Below, one piece after another: positions 37,928-47,080 of a stretch of 64,000 nucleotides of DNA; positions within the stretch are counted from its first letter, which is position 1, and every line of letters starts with the position of its first letter. The notes beneath the pieces are model-generated. The model worked only from the letters and a program-made list of their open reading frames with translations. It searched no databases and was not told the origin of the DNA. A program made the position numbers and the translations under genes. The stretch comes from Streptomyces sp. NBC_00285 (GTDB lineage: Bacteria; Actinomycetota; Actinomycetes; Streptomycetales; Streptomycetaceae): assembly GCF_036174265.1 (NCBI RefSeq), contig NZ_CP108055.1, positions 9,362,001 through 9,426,000 on the forward strand, given 5' to 3'.

Positions 37928-39088
37928 CTACGCCCCCCACCCGGCCTGTTCCCCACCGACCCGCTCGGCCACGATCTTCTCGGCCCACCCGGACCGCTTG
38001 TACGCACCCATCGGATCCACGTCCAGCCCCATCTCCTCGCGCACCTCACGAAGCAGCGGCCGCACATCCGTGTTGTACGCGTCCATCACCACGGCGTTGG
38101 CCTCCAGGACATCGCCCTCGCGCTGAGCCACGGCGAGAGCGTCCCGGTCGACCAGGAGCGCCTTGGCGGTCGCCTCCTGGACGTTCATGACCGACCGGAT
38201 GATCGCCGGGATCTTCGCCTCGATGTTGTGGCACTGGTCGAGCATGAACGCCACGTCGGAGGAGAACCCGCCGCCGCGCACCACCTCGTACATGATCCGG
38301 AACAGCTGGAACGGGTCGGCGGCGCCCACCATGAGGTCGTCGTCGGCGTAGAAGCGGGAGTTGAAGTCGAACCCGCCGAGCTTGCCCTCCCGCAGCAGGG
38401 TCGTGACGATGAACTCGATGTTGGTGCCGGGAGCGTGGTGCCCGGTGTCGACGACCACCTGGGCCTTGTCGCCCAGCTTCAGGCAGTGGGCGTAGGCCGT
38501 GCCCCAGTCCGGCACGTCCGTCGAGTAGAAGGCCGGCTCGAAGAACTTGTACTCAAGCAGCATCCGCTGTCCGTCACCCAGACGGTCGTACACCTCGGAC
38601 AGGCCTTCGGCGAGCCGGTCCTGCCGCGCGCGGAGGTCGTCCTGGCCGGGATAGTTCGTGCCGTCGGCGAACCACAGCTTCAGGTCGCTCGACCCGGTCG
38701 CGTCCATGATGTCGACGCACTCCAGCAGGTGATCGAGAGCCTTCCGGCGCACCGAGGCGTCCGGATGGCAGATGCTGCCCAGTTTGTAGTCGTCGTCCTG
38801 GAAGGTGTTGGAGTTGATGGTGCCCAGCCGCACGCCCCGCTCCTCGGCGTACTTGGCCAGCGCCGCGTAGTCCTCGACCTTGTCCCAGGGGATGTGCAGG
38901 GCGACCGTGGGCGCGACCCCGGTCACCGCGTGGACCTGCGCGGCGTCGGCCAGCTTCTCCTGCGGCGTACGCGGTACGCCCTGCTGGGCGAACACCTTGA
39001 AGCGGGTTCCCGAGTTCCCGTACGCCCACGACGGCGTCTCGACTGCCTGGGTCTTGAGAGCGGCCTTCACCGCGGCGAGCTCGGTCAC
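37928..39088 (-). CDS. rhaI: L-rhamnose isomerase
   Basis: A 386-residue TIM-barrel sugar isomerase of the RhaI (xylose-isomerase-like) type, not the RhaA type. Metal-site segments are visible: [37 protein letters not shown] and [27 protein letters not shown]. It converts L-rhamnose to L-rhamnulose. First gene of the six-gene leftward operon, expressed from the strong promoter at 39159-39187, which is overlapped downstream by operator copy B. Confidence 0.92.
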   Translation of the reverse strand: MTELAAVKAALKTQAVETPSWAYGNSGTRFKVFAQQGVPRTPQEKLADAAQVHAVTGVAPTVALHIPWDKVEDYAALAKYAEERGVRLGTINSNTFQDDDYKLGSICHPDASVRRKALDHLLECVDIMDATGSSDLKLWFADGTNYPGQDDLRARQDRLAEGLSEVYDRLGDGQRMLLEYKFFEPAFYSTDVPDWGTAYAHCLKLGDKAQVVVDTGHHAPGTNIEFIVTTLLREGKLGGFDFNSRFYADDDLMVGAADPFQLFRIMYEVVRGGGFSSDVAFMLDQCHNIEAKIPAIIRSVMNVQEATAKALLVDRDALAVAQREGDVLEANAVVMDAYNTDVRPLLREVREEMGLDVDPMGAYKRSGWAEKIVAERVGGEQAGWGA

Positions 39089-39138
39089 TTGAGGGCTCCT
39101 GTGACGTCGGGTCCGAAGGGCTTCCGAACGGCTTTACT

Positions 39139-39152
39139 GTGAAACGATTCAA
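39139..39152 (-). promoter_or_regulatory. Rhamnose-regulon operator copy B
   Basis: GTGAAACGATTCAA, a near-palindrome matching copies at 28365 and 39305. It begins about seven bases downstream of the leftward -10 box, covering the expected transcription start, which fits repression of the rhaI operon by the LacI regulator coded at 45951. Confidence 0.75.
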
Positions 39153-39158
39153 GAGGGG

Positions 39159-39187
39159 AAAGTATGAGGCTGCCGCAGAGGTGTCAA
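39159..39187 (-). promoter_or_regulatory. Sigma-70-type promoter of the rhaI operon
   Basis: On the minus strand TTGACA (39187-39182) and TACTTT (39164-39159) are separated by exactly 17 bases. This is a near-consensus vegetative promoter, 71 bp upstream of the rhaI start codon. Confidence 0.7.
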
Positions 39188-39236
39188 CCCCTGCGACCAA
39201 GCCCGGTGCCCGTGACACTGCTGTTATCTGAGTTCA

Positions 39237-39251
39237 TCGAAAGATTTTCGA
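39237..39251. promoter_or_regulatory. Perfect inverted repeat TCGAAA-GAT-TTTCGA
   Basis: Six-bp arms with a three-base centre in the middle of the divergent rhamnose control region. It resembles sugar-regulator sites of the CGAAA type in Streptomyces and differs from the 14-bp operators beside it. Candidate site for a second regulator. Confidence 0.5.
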
Positions 39252-39261
39252 CACGTACCCA

Positions 39262-39291
39262 TTGACGTGACATGCGCTGCATGTCTAACGT
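39262..39291 (+). promoter_or_regulatory. Promoter of the rhamnose ABC transporter operon with internal dyad
   Basis: TTGACG (39262-39267), an 18-base spacer and TAACGT (39286-39291). The spacer is almost wholly the perfect inverted repeat GACATGC-GCT-GCATGTC (39269-39285), so a protein bound there would sit between -35 and -10. Confidence 0.6.
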
Positions 39292-39304
39292 CCCGGCAAC
39301 CCAG

Positions 39305-39318
39305 TTGAAACCTTTCAC
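39305..39318 (+). promoter_or_regulatory. Rhamnose-regulon operator copy C
   Basis: TTGAAACCTTTCAC, matching copies A and B. It starts 13 bases after the -10 box of the rightward promoter, overlapping the early transcribed region, as expected for a LacI repressor site controlling the transporter operon. Confidence 0.75.
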
Positions 39319-39362
39319 GACGCAGTGAGGTCCGTCCCGCCGGCGTCGTCGAGGAGCCCCCA

Positions 39363-40880
39363 ATGACCCACCCGTCCACCACGGGTCCGGCCCCGGTACT
39401 CGCGCTCAAGGACATCTCGAAGTCCTTCGGCGCGGTCCGCGCCCTGCGGGACGTCTCCCTGGAGCTGTTCTCCGGGGAGGTGCACGCCATCGCAGGCGAG
39501 AACGGCGCGGGCAAGTCGACCCTCATCAAGACCCTCGCAGGAGTGCACCGGCCGGACGCCGGCCAGGTACTGCTCGACGGCGAGCCGGTCGTCTTCCACG
39601 GCCCGGGCGACGCCCGCGACGCCGGTATCGCCGTGATCTACCAGGAGCCCACGCTCTTCCCCGACCTGTCGATCGCCGAGAACATCTTCATGGGCCGCCA
39701 GCCCCGGCGCGCCCTCGGGCGGATCGACCACAGGGCCACGCACGTCGCGACCCTGGCCCTGATGCAGCGCCTCGGCGTCGAGCTCGACCCCGACCGCCCG
39801 GCACGCGGCCTGTCCATCGCCGACCAGCAGATCGTCGAGATCGCCAAGGCGCTGTCCTTCGAGGCCCGCGTCCTGATCATGGACGAGCCGACCGCGGCCC
39901 TGACCGGCAGCGAGGTGGCCCGCCTCTTCGGCGTCGTCAGGGCACTGCGCGAGCAGGGCGCCGCCGTCCTGTTCATCTCGCACCGCCTGGAGGAGATCTT
40001 CCAGATCTGCCGGACGGTCACCACCCTGCGCGACGGCGCCTGGATCTCCAGCGAGCCGGTCGAGGGCATGACCGAGGACGACCTCGTCCGCCGTATGGTC
40101 GGCCGCGACCTCGAAGAGCTCTACCCGAAGCAGGACGTGCGGCCGGGCGAGGTCGCGCTCACGGTGAGCCAGCTGACCCGGGAGGGCGTCTTCACCGACG
40201 TCTCCTTCGAGGTCAGGCGCGGTGAGATCGTCGGCCTCGCCGGGCTCGTCGGAGCGGGCCGTACCGAGGTCGCCCGGGCGGTGTTCGGCATCGACCGCTG
40301 GGACGCCGGCGAGGTCGCCGTGGACGGGAAAGCGCTGGTCAACGGCGCGCCCTCCACCGCGATGGCCGCGGGACTCGCCCTGGTCCCCGAGGACCGGCGC
40401 GCCCAGGGCCTCGTGATGGACATGTCCATCGAGCGGAACATCGGCCTCACCGGACTCCGTACGACCGTCAAGGCCGGCCTCATGGACCGCGGCGCCGAAC
40501 GCAGCCGCTCCCTCGACTGGGCCGTCAAGCTTCAGGTGAAGTACGCCCGGATCGCCGACACCGTCAACACGCTGTCGGGGGGCAACCAGCAGAAGGTCGT
40601 CCTCGCCAAGTGGCTGGCCACCGGCCCCAAGGTGCTCATCGTCGACGAGCCGACCCGTGGCATCGACGTCGGCACCAAGGCCGAGGTGCACCGGCTGCTC
40701 AGCGAGCTGGCCGCCGACGGGGTGGCCATCTTGATGATCTCCTCCGACCTGCCCGAGATCCTCGGCATGGCCGACCGCGTGCTCGTGATGCACGAGGGCC
40801 GCCTCGCCGCCGAGATCCCGCGCTCCGACGCCACCGAGGAAACCGTGATGGCCGCAGCCACCGGGAGGGCCGCCGCATGA
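39363..40880 (+). CDS. rhaT: Rhamnose ABC transporter ATP-binding protein
   Basis: A 505-residue CUT2-type sugar ATPase with two ABC modules. The first has Walker [10 protein letters not shown], signature [15 protein letters not shown] and Walker [12 protein letters not shown]; the second is degenerate at Walker A (GLVGAGRTE) but has [15 protein letters not shown] and [14 protein letters not shown], as usual in RbsA/RhaT-type proteins. First gene of the rightward operon, with GGAG before the ATG. It energises uptake of rhamnose with the two permeases and binding protein that follow. Confidence 0.9.
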   Translation: MTHPSTTGPAPVLALKDISKSFGAVRALRDVSLELFSGEVHAIAGENGAGKSTLIKTLAGVHRPDAGQVLLDGEPVVFHGPGDARDAGIAVIYQEPTLFPDLSIAENIFMGRQPRRALGRIDHRATHVATLALMQRLGVELDPDRPARGLSIADQQIVEIAKALSFEARVLIMDEPTAALTGSEVARLFGVVRALREQGAAVLFISHRLEEIFQICRTVTTLRDGAWISSEPVEGMTEDDLVRRMVGRDLEELYPKQDVRPGEVALTVSQLTREGVFTDVSFEVRRGEIVGLAGLVGAGRTEVARAVFGIDRWDAGEVAVDGKALVNGAPSTAMAAGLALVPEDRRAQGLVMDMSIERNIGLTGLRTTVKAGLMDRGAERSRSLDWAVKLQVKYARIADTVNTLSGGNQQKVVLAKWLATGPKVLIVDEPTRGIDVGTKAEVHRLLSELAADGVAILMISSDLPEILGMADRVLVMHEGRLAAEIPRSDATEETVMAAATGRAAA

Positions 40881-41917
40881 CGGTGACCACTCCTCAGCAG
40901 GCCCCTCCCGCGGAGGTGCCCAAGGCCGGTGCCACCCGGCTCGTCGACCGCGTGTTCAAGATGCGCGAACTCGCCATCCTGGCCGTCTTCCTGGTGATGA
41001 TCGTCGTCACCCAGATCGGGAACAGCGACTTCCTGTCCGAACAGGGCATCAAGGACCTGCTCCTCAACGCCACGATCCTCGTCCTGGTCGCCACCGGCCA
41101 GTCCCTGGTCGTCATCACCCGCAACGTCGACCTGTCGGTCGGCTCCACACTCGGCATCACGGCCTTCGCCGCCGGCACCTATCTGCAGGGCGGCGGGAAC
41201 CCCGTCCTCGCGGTGATCCTCGCGATCCTGCTCGGGATCGGCTGCGGCCTGGTCAACGGCCTCCTCGTCAGCCTCGGCCAGGTGCCCGCGCTGGTGGTCA
41301 CCCTCGGCACGCTGTACATCATCCGGGGCATCGACTCCATCTGGGTCGGATCCCGCCAGATCACCGCGGCGAACCTCTCCAACGGGTTCATCGACTTCGG
41401 CTCCGGCGGCATCTCGGCCGTGCCCTACCTGGCCCTGATCGCGCTGGCCGTCCTCGTCGCCACCGCCTACTACCTCAAGCACTTCGGCAGCGGACGCGAG
41501 CTGTACGCACTCGGCTCCAACCCCGAGGCCGCACGGCTCGCCGGCATCCCGGTGCGCAAGCGCATCCTGGCCGCGTACACCTTCTGCGGCGCCCTGGCCG
41601 GTCTCGCCGGCGCCATGTACCTGGCCCGGTTCGGCAACGTCGACTCCGGCACCGGCACCGGCTACGAACTGACCGTCGTCAGCGCGGTCGTGGTCGGCGG
41701 CGTCGTCTTCACCGGCGGCTCCGGCAGCGTCTACGGCGCCGCCCTCGGCGCCCTGCTGCTGACCTCCATCAACAGTGTGCTGCCCGCCCTCGGCGTCAGT
41801 TCGGTCTGGGTGCTGGCCATCAACGGCATCCTGCTCATCCTCGCCATCGCGGTCGACCGGGTCGTCGCGCTGCGCGTGGCCTCCGCCCTGAAGAAGAGGA
41901 ACGCCCGCCATGCCTGA
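40877..41917 (+). CDS. rhaP: Rhamnose ABC transporter permease 1
   Basis: A 346-residue CUT2 family permease with about nine to ten helices. The [24 protein letters not shown] and [42 protein letters not shown] motifs are typical of RbsC-like subunits; the second includes the loop that touches the ATPase. ATG overlaps the preceding stop (ATGA). It forms a heterodimeric channel with the next gene product. Confidence 0.88.
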   Translation: MTVTTPQQAPPAEVPKAGATRLVDRVFKMRELAILAVFLVMIVVTQIGNSDFLSEQGIKDLLLNATILVLVATGQSLVVITRNVDLSVGSTLGITAFAAGTYLQGGGNPVLAVILAILLGIGCGLVNGLLVSLGQVPALVVTLGTLYIIRGIDSIWVGSRQITAANLSNGFIDFGSGGISAVPYLALIALAVLVATAYYLKHFGSGRELYALGSNPEAARLAGIPVRKRILAAYTFCGALAGLAGAMYLARFGNVDSGTGTGYELTVVSAVVVGGVVFTGGSGSVYGAALGALLLTSINSVLPALGVSSVWVLAINGILLILAIAVDRVVALRVASALKKRNARHA

Positions 41918-42911
41918 GTCCTCCGGCCGCGCGAGCCGCTGGTCCCTGAGGTGGGACGGGGCTGTCGGCGCCCTGTTGGTCGTCGTCCTGCTGCTGTCCT
42001 TCACGACGGTCGACGGCTTCGGCAACGCCCTCAACCTGTCGTTCCTGATCGGGAACACCCTGCCGATCGCCCTGATCGCCCTGCCGATGACCCTCCTGGT
42101 GGTCTCCGGCGAGATCGATCTCTCCGTCGCCTCCACCGCCGGACTGTCCGGCTCGGTGATGGGCGTCCTGTGGAACCAGGGCCTGACGATCGAGATGATC
42201 ATCCCGATCTGCCTGCTGCTCGGCGTGGTGTGCGGCCTGGTCAACGGCCTGCTCGTCACCCGGCTCGGCCTGCCGTCCCTCGCCGTCACCATCGGCACCC
42301 TCGCCGCCTACCGGGGCATCGCGCAGATCGTGCTCGGCTCCGACGCGGTGACCGACTTCCCGACGCAGTACCTGAACTTCGCGGCCGGGCGGATCGGCGA
42401 CACCTTCCTCCCGCAGGCCTTCCTGCCCTTCCTCGTGCTGTTCGCGATCGCCGTGGTCGTCCTGCACGCCACACCGTTCGGACGGTCCACGTTCGCGACC
42501 GGTGCCAGCGAGGAGGCCGCACGGTTCGCGGGCATCCGGGTCAAGCGCCAAAAGCTCATCCTGTTCACGGTGACCGGGCTGATGGCCTCGCTCACCGGCA
42601 TCTTCTGGGCGCTGCACTACGCCAGCGCCCGCTACGACAACGCGACCGGGCTCGAACTGTCCGTCATCGCCGCGGTGCTGCTCGGCGGCATCGACTTCGA
42701 CGGAGGCAAGGGCACCCTCGGTGGCGCCATCGCCGGCGTGTTCCTGCTGGGCGCCCTGCAGAACGTCATGAGCCTTCAGGACGTCTCGGCGCAGTCCCAG
42801 ATCGTCGTCACCGGCGTACTTCTGGTTCTCTCCGTGCTCGGCCCCCGGGTCGCACGGCAGATCGCGGTGGCGAGGGCGGGCCGCAGAGCCGCCTCGACTC
42901 CGGCCCCCTAG
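41910..42911 (+). CDS. rhaQ: Rhamnose ABC transporter permease 2
   Basis: A 333-residue RbsC-like permease: VVSGEIDLSVASTAGLSGSVMG and GASEEAARFAGIRVKRQKLILFTVTGLMASLTGIFWALHY are the family motifs. Starts eight bases inside the end of the first permease gene with AAGAGGAA upstream. About nine helices. A short 54-bp space leads to the binding-protein gene. Confidence 0.88.
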   Translation: MPESSGRASRWSLRWDGAVGALLVVVLLLSFTTVDGFGNALNLSFLIGNTLPIALIALPMTLLVVSGEIDLSVASTAGLSGSVMGVLWNQGLTIEMIIPICLLLGVVCGLVNGLLVTRLGLPSLAVTIGTLAAYRGIAQIVLGSDAVTDFPTQYLNFAAGRIGDTFLPQAFLPFLVLFAIAVVVLHATPFGRSTFATGASEEAARFAGIRVKRQKLILFTVTGLMASLTGIFWALHYASARYDNATGLELSVIAAVLLGGIDFDGGKGTLGGAIAGVFLLGALQNVMSLQDVSAQSQIVVTGVLLVLSVLGPRVARQIAVARAGRRAASTPAP

Positions 42912-42965
42912 CTCCCACCCGACCCGCCCTGCAACCCCCGCTCACCCTCGTAAAGGACCCTCATC

Positions 42966-44045
42966 ATGCGCAAGTCATCGATCCGTCGTGCCTGTGCGGC
43001 CCTCGCCGCCGGAACCTCTCTCGCTCTCGCCCTGACCGCCTGCGGCGGAACCACCAAGAAGGACGTGCAGGACGAGGGCGCCTCGGCCGCCTCGACCGCC
43101 AAGGCCGATCCGAACGCGGCCACCAAGAAGGGCCTGACCGTCGGCTTCCTGCCCAAGCAGGTCAACAACCCCTACTTCACCTCCGCCGACAAGGGCGGCG
43201 AGACGGCCCTGACGGAACTGGGCTCGAAGTACAAGGAGGTCGGCCCCTCCAGCGCCACCGACACCGCGGGCCAGGTCTCCTACGTCAACACGCTCACCCA
43301 GCAGCAGGTCAATGCGATGGCCGTGTCCGCGCAGGACCCGGGCGCCCTGTGCACCGCGCTCAAGCAGGCGATGACCAACAAGATCAAGGTCGTCACCTAC
43401 GACTCCGACACCAAGCCCGAGTGCCGCAACGCCTTCGTCTCGCAGGCCTCCGCCGAGGACCTGGGCCGCACCGAGGTCCAGCTGCTCGCCGAGCAGATCG
43501 GCTACAAGGGCGAGATCGCGATCCTGTCCGCCGCACAGACCGCGACGAACCAGAACACCTGGATCGACTTCATGAAGGAGGAACTGAAGGGCGACAAGTA
43601 CAAGAACATCAAGCTCGTCAAGGTCGCGTACGGCAACGACGACGCCCAGCAGTCCTTCCAGCAGACCCAGGGCCTGCTCCAGGAGTACCCGAACCTGAAG
43701 GGGATCATCTCCCCGACCACCGTCGGCATCAAGGCCGCCGCGCAGTACCTGTCCGGCTCCAAGTACAAGGGCAAGGTCAAGCTGACCGGCCTCGGCACCC
43801 CCAACGACATGCGCAAGTACGTCAAGAACGGCACCGTCGAGGGCTTCGAGCTGTGGGACCCGGCGAAGCTCGGCGCGCTGGCCGCGCAGACGGCCGTCGC
43901 GCTGGTCTCGGGCCAGATCTCCGGCAAGGAGGGCGAGACCTTCAAGGCCGGCGGCACCACGTACACCATCGGCAAGGACGGCGTGATCAACCTCGGCAAG
44001 CCGACCGTGTTCGACGCCAAGAACATCGACCAGTTCAACTTCTAG
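42966..44045 (+). CDS. rhaS: Rhamnose ABC transporter substrate-binding lipoprotein
   Basis: A 359-residue ribose-binding-like protein. MRKSSIRRACAALAAGTSLALALTACGG is a lipoprotein signal with lipobox LTAC. GFLPKQVNNPYFTSADKGGETALTELG, VSYVNTLTQQQVNAMAVSAQDPGALC and FELWDPAKLGALAAQTAVALVSG match rhamnose-binding RhaS proteins. AAAGGA precedes the ATG. The protein is anchored outside the membrane and delivers rhamnose to the RhaTPQ importer. Confidence 0.9.
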   Translation: MRKSSIRRACAALAAGTSLALALTACGGTTKKDVQDEGASAASTAKADPNAATKKGLTVGFLPKQVNNPYFTSADKGGETALTELGSKYKEVGPSSATDTAGQVSYVNTLTQQQVNAMAVSAQDPGALCTALKQAMTNKIKVVTYDSDTKPECRNAFVSQASAEDLGRTEVQLLAEQIGYKGEIAILSAAQTATNQNTWIDFMKEELKGDKYKNIKLVKVAYGNDDAQQSFQQTQGLLQEYPNLKGIISPTTVGIKAAAQYLSGSKYKGKVKLTGLGTPNDMRKYVKNGTVEGFELWDPAKLGALAAQTAVALVSGQISGKEGETFKAGGTTYTIGKDGVINLGKPTVFDAKNIDQFNF

Positions 44046-44079
44046 GTCAGTTCGACTTCCAGGCCCTGGAGGGTCGTTG

Positions 44080-44400
44080 ATGCAACGCGTGTGCTTCCTG
44101 CTGAAGGTCCGTGCGGACCGTCTGGACGAGTACCGCGAGCGGCACGCCGCCGTGTGGCCGGAGATGCTTCAGGCGCTCTCGGCCACCGGCTGGCACAACT
44201 ACTCGCTCTTCCTGCGCGAAGACGGCCTGCTGGTCGGCTACTTGGAGACCGAGGACTTCGCCGCCGCCCAGGCCGGCATGGCGGCCGCCGAGGTCAACGC
44301 CCGCTGGCAGAAGGAGATGGCGCCGTTCTTCGAGTCGCTGGACGGCGCCCGCCCCGACGAAGCCATGAAACCGCTCACCGAAGTGTTCCACCTCGCCTGA
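44080..44400 (+). CDS. rhaM: L-rhamnose mutarotase
   Basis: A 106-residue dimeric alpha/beta-barrel mutarotase. MQRVCFLLKVRADRLDEYRERHAAVWPEMLQAL, the conserved YSLFL region and RWQKEMAPFFE match RhaM/RhaU, with the catalytic His in ERHAAVWPE. It interconverts alpha- and beta-L-rhamnopyranose so that the isomerase receives the right anomer. GGAGGG six bases before ATG 44080 decides against the TTG one codon earlier. Confidence 0.92.
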   Translation: MQRVCFLLKVRADRLDEYRERHAAVWPEMLQALSATGWHNYSLFLREDGLLVGYLETEDFAAAQAGMAAAEVNARWQKEMAPFFESLDGARPDEAMKPLTEVFHLA

Positions 44401-44443
44401 CCGCACCCCCGCTCGACCCTCGCCGACAATGGAGTCCCCCGAG

Positions 44444-45871
44444 ATGAAGAGACGTACGCTGCTGAGCGCAGCCCTCGCCGGAGCCGTGATGACCCCTGCC
44501 TTCACCAGCGGCACAGCCCGCGCCGCCGACCCCGGTCCCTCCGTCACCCGCACCGGCACCACCACGCTCGACACCCAGGCCGTCTTCTTCGTGTCCTACG
44601 ACGGCCTGGTCAACAACAACTCGTTCCAGAAGAACGGCCTGTTGACCTACAAGGGCTACCAGTACGCGGTCTGGTACACCGCCGACAAGAACGCCGTCGT
44701 CGGCCGCCGTGTCCTCGGGGGCAGCACCTGGTCCACCGTCCAGGTCGGCCACACCCTGAAGTCCAGCGACTCCCACAACGTCATCTCCATGGGCGTCTCC
44801 AAGGTGGACGGCCGCCTCCACCTCAACATGGACTCCCACAGCGACGGCTTCACCTACGTCAAGTCGGTCGCCGGCCTCATGGACAACCCGGCCGGCCTGA
44901 GCTGGACCGCCGCCCGCTTCGGGTCCCCCCAGTCCACGCTGGACGGCGTGGCCCTGACGAGCCAGTTCACCTACCCCCAGTTCGTCTCCACCCCCGAGGG
45001 CAAGCTCCAGCTCAGCTACCGGGTCGGGATCTCCGGCAACGGCCGCAACGCCCTCGCGGAGTACGACGGTTCGAGCTGGACCAACCTCGGCGAGTGGTCC
45101 GCCTCCACCGGCACCTACACCAGCGAGCACGGCTCCAGCACGGTGCGCAACATGTACCTGCACGGCATCGACTACGACAGGAACGGCCGGCTGCACTCCT
45201 TCTTCACCTGGCGCGAGCAGAACGGCGCGGTGATGTGCTCCAGTGGCGGCATCACCAACCACGACACCGGCTACGTCTACTCCGACGACCGCGGCCGCAC
45301 CTGGCGCAACGCCGCCGGGACGGCGGTCGGCACCACCGGCGGCTCCGACAAGGTCACCGTCGGCGAAACCGGCCTGGTGGTCGACGCGCTGAACCCGGAC
45401 CACTCCCTGATGAACCAGGAGAGCCAGTTCACGGACTCCGCAGGCCTGCCGCACGCGATCATCTCGTACGTGCCCGGCCGCTTCGGCCAGTGCACGACCA
45501 ACTACGTCTCCGACCGCACCGCCAACGGCCGCGCGTTCCACCTGCGCAGGAACTCCTCGGGCAGCTGGCAGAAGACCGAGATCCCGGTCGCTCTGGGCTC
45601 CAGCCAGCGCACCAAGCTGATCCTGGACAAGTACGACAACGCCTACGCGATCTTCCCCTTCGGCCGGATCGCCGCCGCCTCCAAGGCGTCCGGTTACACC
45701 GACTGGACGGTCCTGTTCGACGGCAGCGGGCTGAACGCCTTCGGCGAGGTCGTGATCGACGAGATGCGGGTCGCCCAGGACAACGTGCTGTCGTTCATGT
45801 ACCAGGAGAAGTCCACCGGTACGACGACGCCGTCGGCACTGCACGTCGTCGACTTCGCGCTGCCCGCCTGA
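44444..45871 (+). CDS. Tat-exported BNR_4 beta-propeller protein, candidate rhamnose-releasing enzyme
   Basis: A 475-residue secreted protein. MKRRTLLSAALAGAVMTPAFTSGTARA is a twin-arginine signal peptide. The mature part is a BNR_4-type seven-bladed propeller: SDSHNVISMGVSKVDGRLHLNMDSHS, SQFTYPQFVSTPEGKLQLSYRVGISGNGRNALAEYD and RNMYLHGIDYDRNGRLHSFFTWRE are hallmark segments. Related propellers include ulvan lyases (PL24/PL25), GH145 rhamnosidases and PL42 rhamnose-glucuronate lyases. Its place in the rhamnose operon, between mutarotase and regulator, suggests it frees rhamnose from a uronate-containing polymer outside the cell. Lyase versus hydrolase cannot be settled here. ATG 44444 has GGAG upstream; ATG 44429 has none. 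Confidence 0.8.
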   Translation: MKRRTLLSAALAGAVMTPAFTSGTARAADPGPSVTRTGTTTLDTQAVFFVSYDGLVNNNSFQKNGLLTYKGYQYAVWYTADKNAVVGRRVLGGSTWSTVQVGHTLKSSDSHNVISMGVSKVDGRLHLNMDSHSDGFTYVKSVAGLMDNPAGLSWTAARFGSPQSTLDGVALTSQFTYPQFVSTPEGKLQLSYRVGISGNGRNALAEYDGSSWTNLGEWSASTGTYTSEHGSSTVRNMYLHGIDYDRNGRLHSFFTWREQNGAVMCSSGGITNHDTGYVYSDDRGRTWRNAAGTAVGTTGGSDKVTVGETGLVVDALNPDHSLMNQESQFTDSAGLPHAIISYVPGRFGQCTTNYVSDRTANGRAFHLRRNSSGSWQKTEIPVALGSSQRTKLILDKYDNAYAIFPFGRIAAASKASGYTDWTVLFDGSGLNAFGEVVIDEMRVAQDNVLSFMYQEKSTGTTTPSALHVVDFALPA

Positions 45872-45884
45872 TCGTGACCGGTGC

Positions 45885-45919
45885 GGGGACGGCCTGACGA
45901 TAATGTGAAGGTCGTCCCC
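45885..45919 (+). promoter_or_regulatory. Short dyad and -10-like box before the LacI gene
   Basis: GGGGACG (45885-45891) pairs with CGTCCCC (45913-45919), with GATAAT (45899-45904) in the loop. This 79-bp spacer may both end the transporter operon and start the regulator gene; the match to a promoter is modest. Confidence 0.35.
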
Positions 45920-45950
45920 CCACCCCTCGTCTCCTGGAGGTCCCTGCCCG

Positions 45951-46976
45951 ATGGCCCAGTCGGTGGGTATCAAGGACGTCGCCCGTGCAGCCGGAGTCTC
46001 CGTCGGCACGGTCTCCAACGTCATCAACCGCCCGGACTCCGTCGCCACGGAGACCCGGGCGCGCGTCCTGTCGGCGATAGACCGGCTCGGATACGTCCGC
46101 AGCGAGTCCGCACGTCAGCTGCGCGCAGGCCGCAGCCGGATCATGGGCCTGCTCGTCCTCGACATGGGCAACCCGTTCTTCGTCGACGTGGCGCGCGGCG
46201 CCGAACGCGCCGCCCGCGACGACGGCCTCGGCGTGATGGTCTGCAACAGCGCCCAGAGCGCGAGCGAGGAGGCCGAGTACCTGTCCCTCTTCGCCGAACA
46301 GCGGGTCCGCGGTGTGCTGCTGACCCCGAGCGACGCGTCCGGCCGCAACATCGAATCCTTCCGCCGCCACGGCATCCCCTTCGTCCTCGTCGACCGGGTG
46401 GCCGAGGGCACCACCGAGTGCTCGGTCTCCGTCGACGACGTGGCCGGCGGCGCCCTGGCCGTACGCCACCTCGTGGACGCCGGCCACCGCTCCATCGCCT
46501 ATGTCAGCGGCCCGCCCGGCCTCAACCAGGTCCGCGACCGCCGCACCGGCGCCCTGAACGCCCTCACCGAGGCGGGCCTGGACCCGCAGAGCCTGCGCGA
46601 GCTGCCCACCGAACGGCTCGACGTGGCCGCCGGCCGGGACGCAGGTGCCCGCCTCCTCGGCCTCGCCGACCGCCCGACCGCCGTGTTCTGCGCCAACGAC
46701 CTCCTCGCCCTCGGTGTCCTGCAGGCCATGTACGCGGCCGGCATAACGGTCCCCGACGACCTCGCCATCGTCGGCTACGACGACATCGAGTTCGCCGCCG
46801 CCGCGGCCGTCCCGCTCACCTCCGTCCGCCAGCCCGCCGTCACCATGGGCGCCCTGGCCGCCGAACTGCTCCTGGAGGAGACGGAGGCGGAGACCACCGG
46901 CAAGCGGCACGAGCACCGCCGCGTGGTCCTGCAGCCCGAACTGGTGGTGCGCCGCTCCAGCCTCGCGGCGCGCTGA
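45951..46976 (+). CDS. LacI-family regulator of rhamnose genes (RhaR candidate)
   Basis: A 341-residue LacI repressor. IKDVARAAGVSVGTVSNVINRPDSV is the HTH, followed by RSESARQLRAGRSRIMGLLVLD (hinge) and a sugar-binding domain (VFCANDLLALGVLQAMYAAGI, IVGYDDIEFAAAAAVPLTSVRQP). It follows the transporter operon on the same strand and is the only regulator in the rhamnose block, so it is the natural partner of the three TTGAAaCGaTTCAA-type sites at 28365, 39139 and 39305. Inducer is probably rhamnose or a phosphorylated intermediate. Confidence 0.88.
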   Translation: MAQSVGIKDVARAAGVSVGTVSNVINRPDSVATETRARVLSAIDRLGYVRSESARQLRAGRSRIMGLLVLDMGNPFFVDVARGAERAARDDGLGVMVCNSAQSASEEAEYLSLFAEQRVRGVLLTPSDASGRNIESFRRHGIPFVLVDRVAEGTTECSVSVDDVAGGALAVRHLVDAGHRSIAYVSGPPGLNQVRDRRTGALNALTEAGLDPQSLRELPTERLDVAAGRDAGARLLGLADRPTAVFCANDLLALGVLQAMYAAGITVPDDLAIVGYDDIEFAAAAAVPLTSVRQPAVTMGALAAELLLEETEAETTGKRHEHRRVVLQPELVVRRSSLAAR

Positions 46977-47080
46977 TCCGCGATTCAGTACGTCTTCATG
47001 ATCGAAGAGGGTCGGACGGCGGCCGGACTTGTGCTGAACTGGGAAGCGTCCTGAAGAATCCGTCCGTCCCGGGAGCCCTG

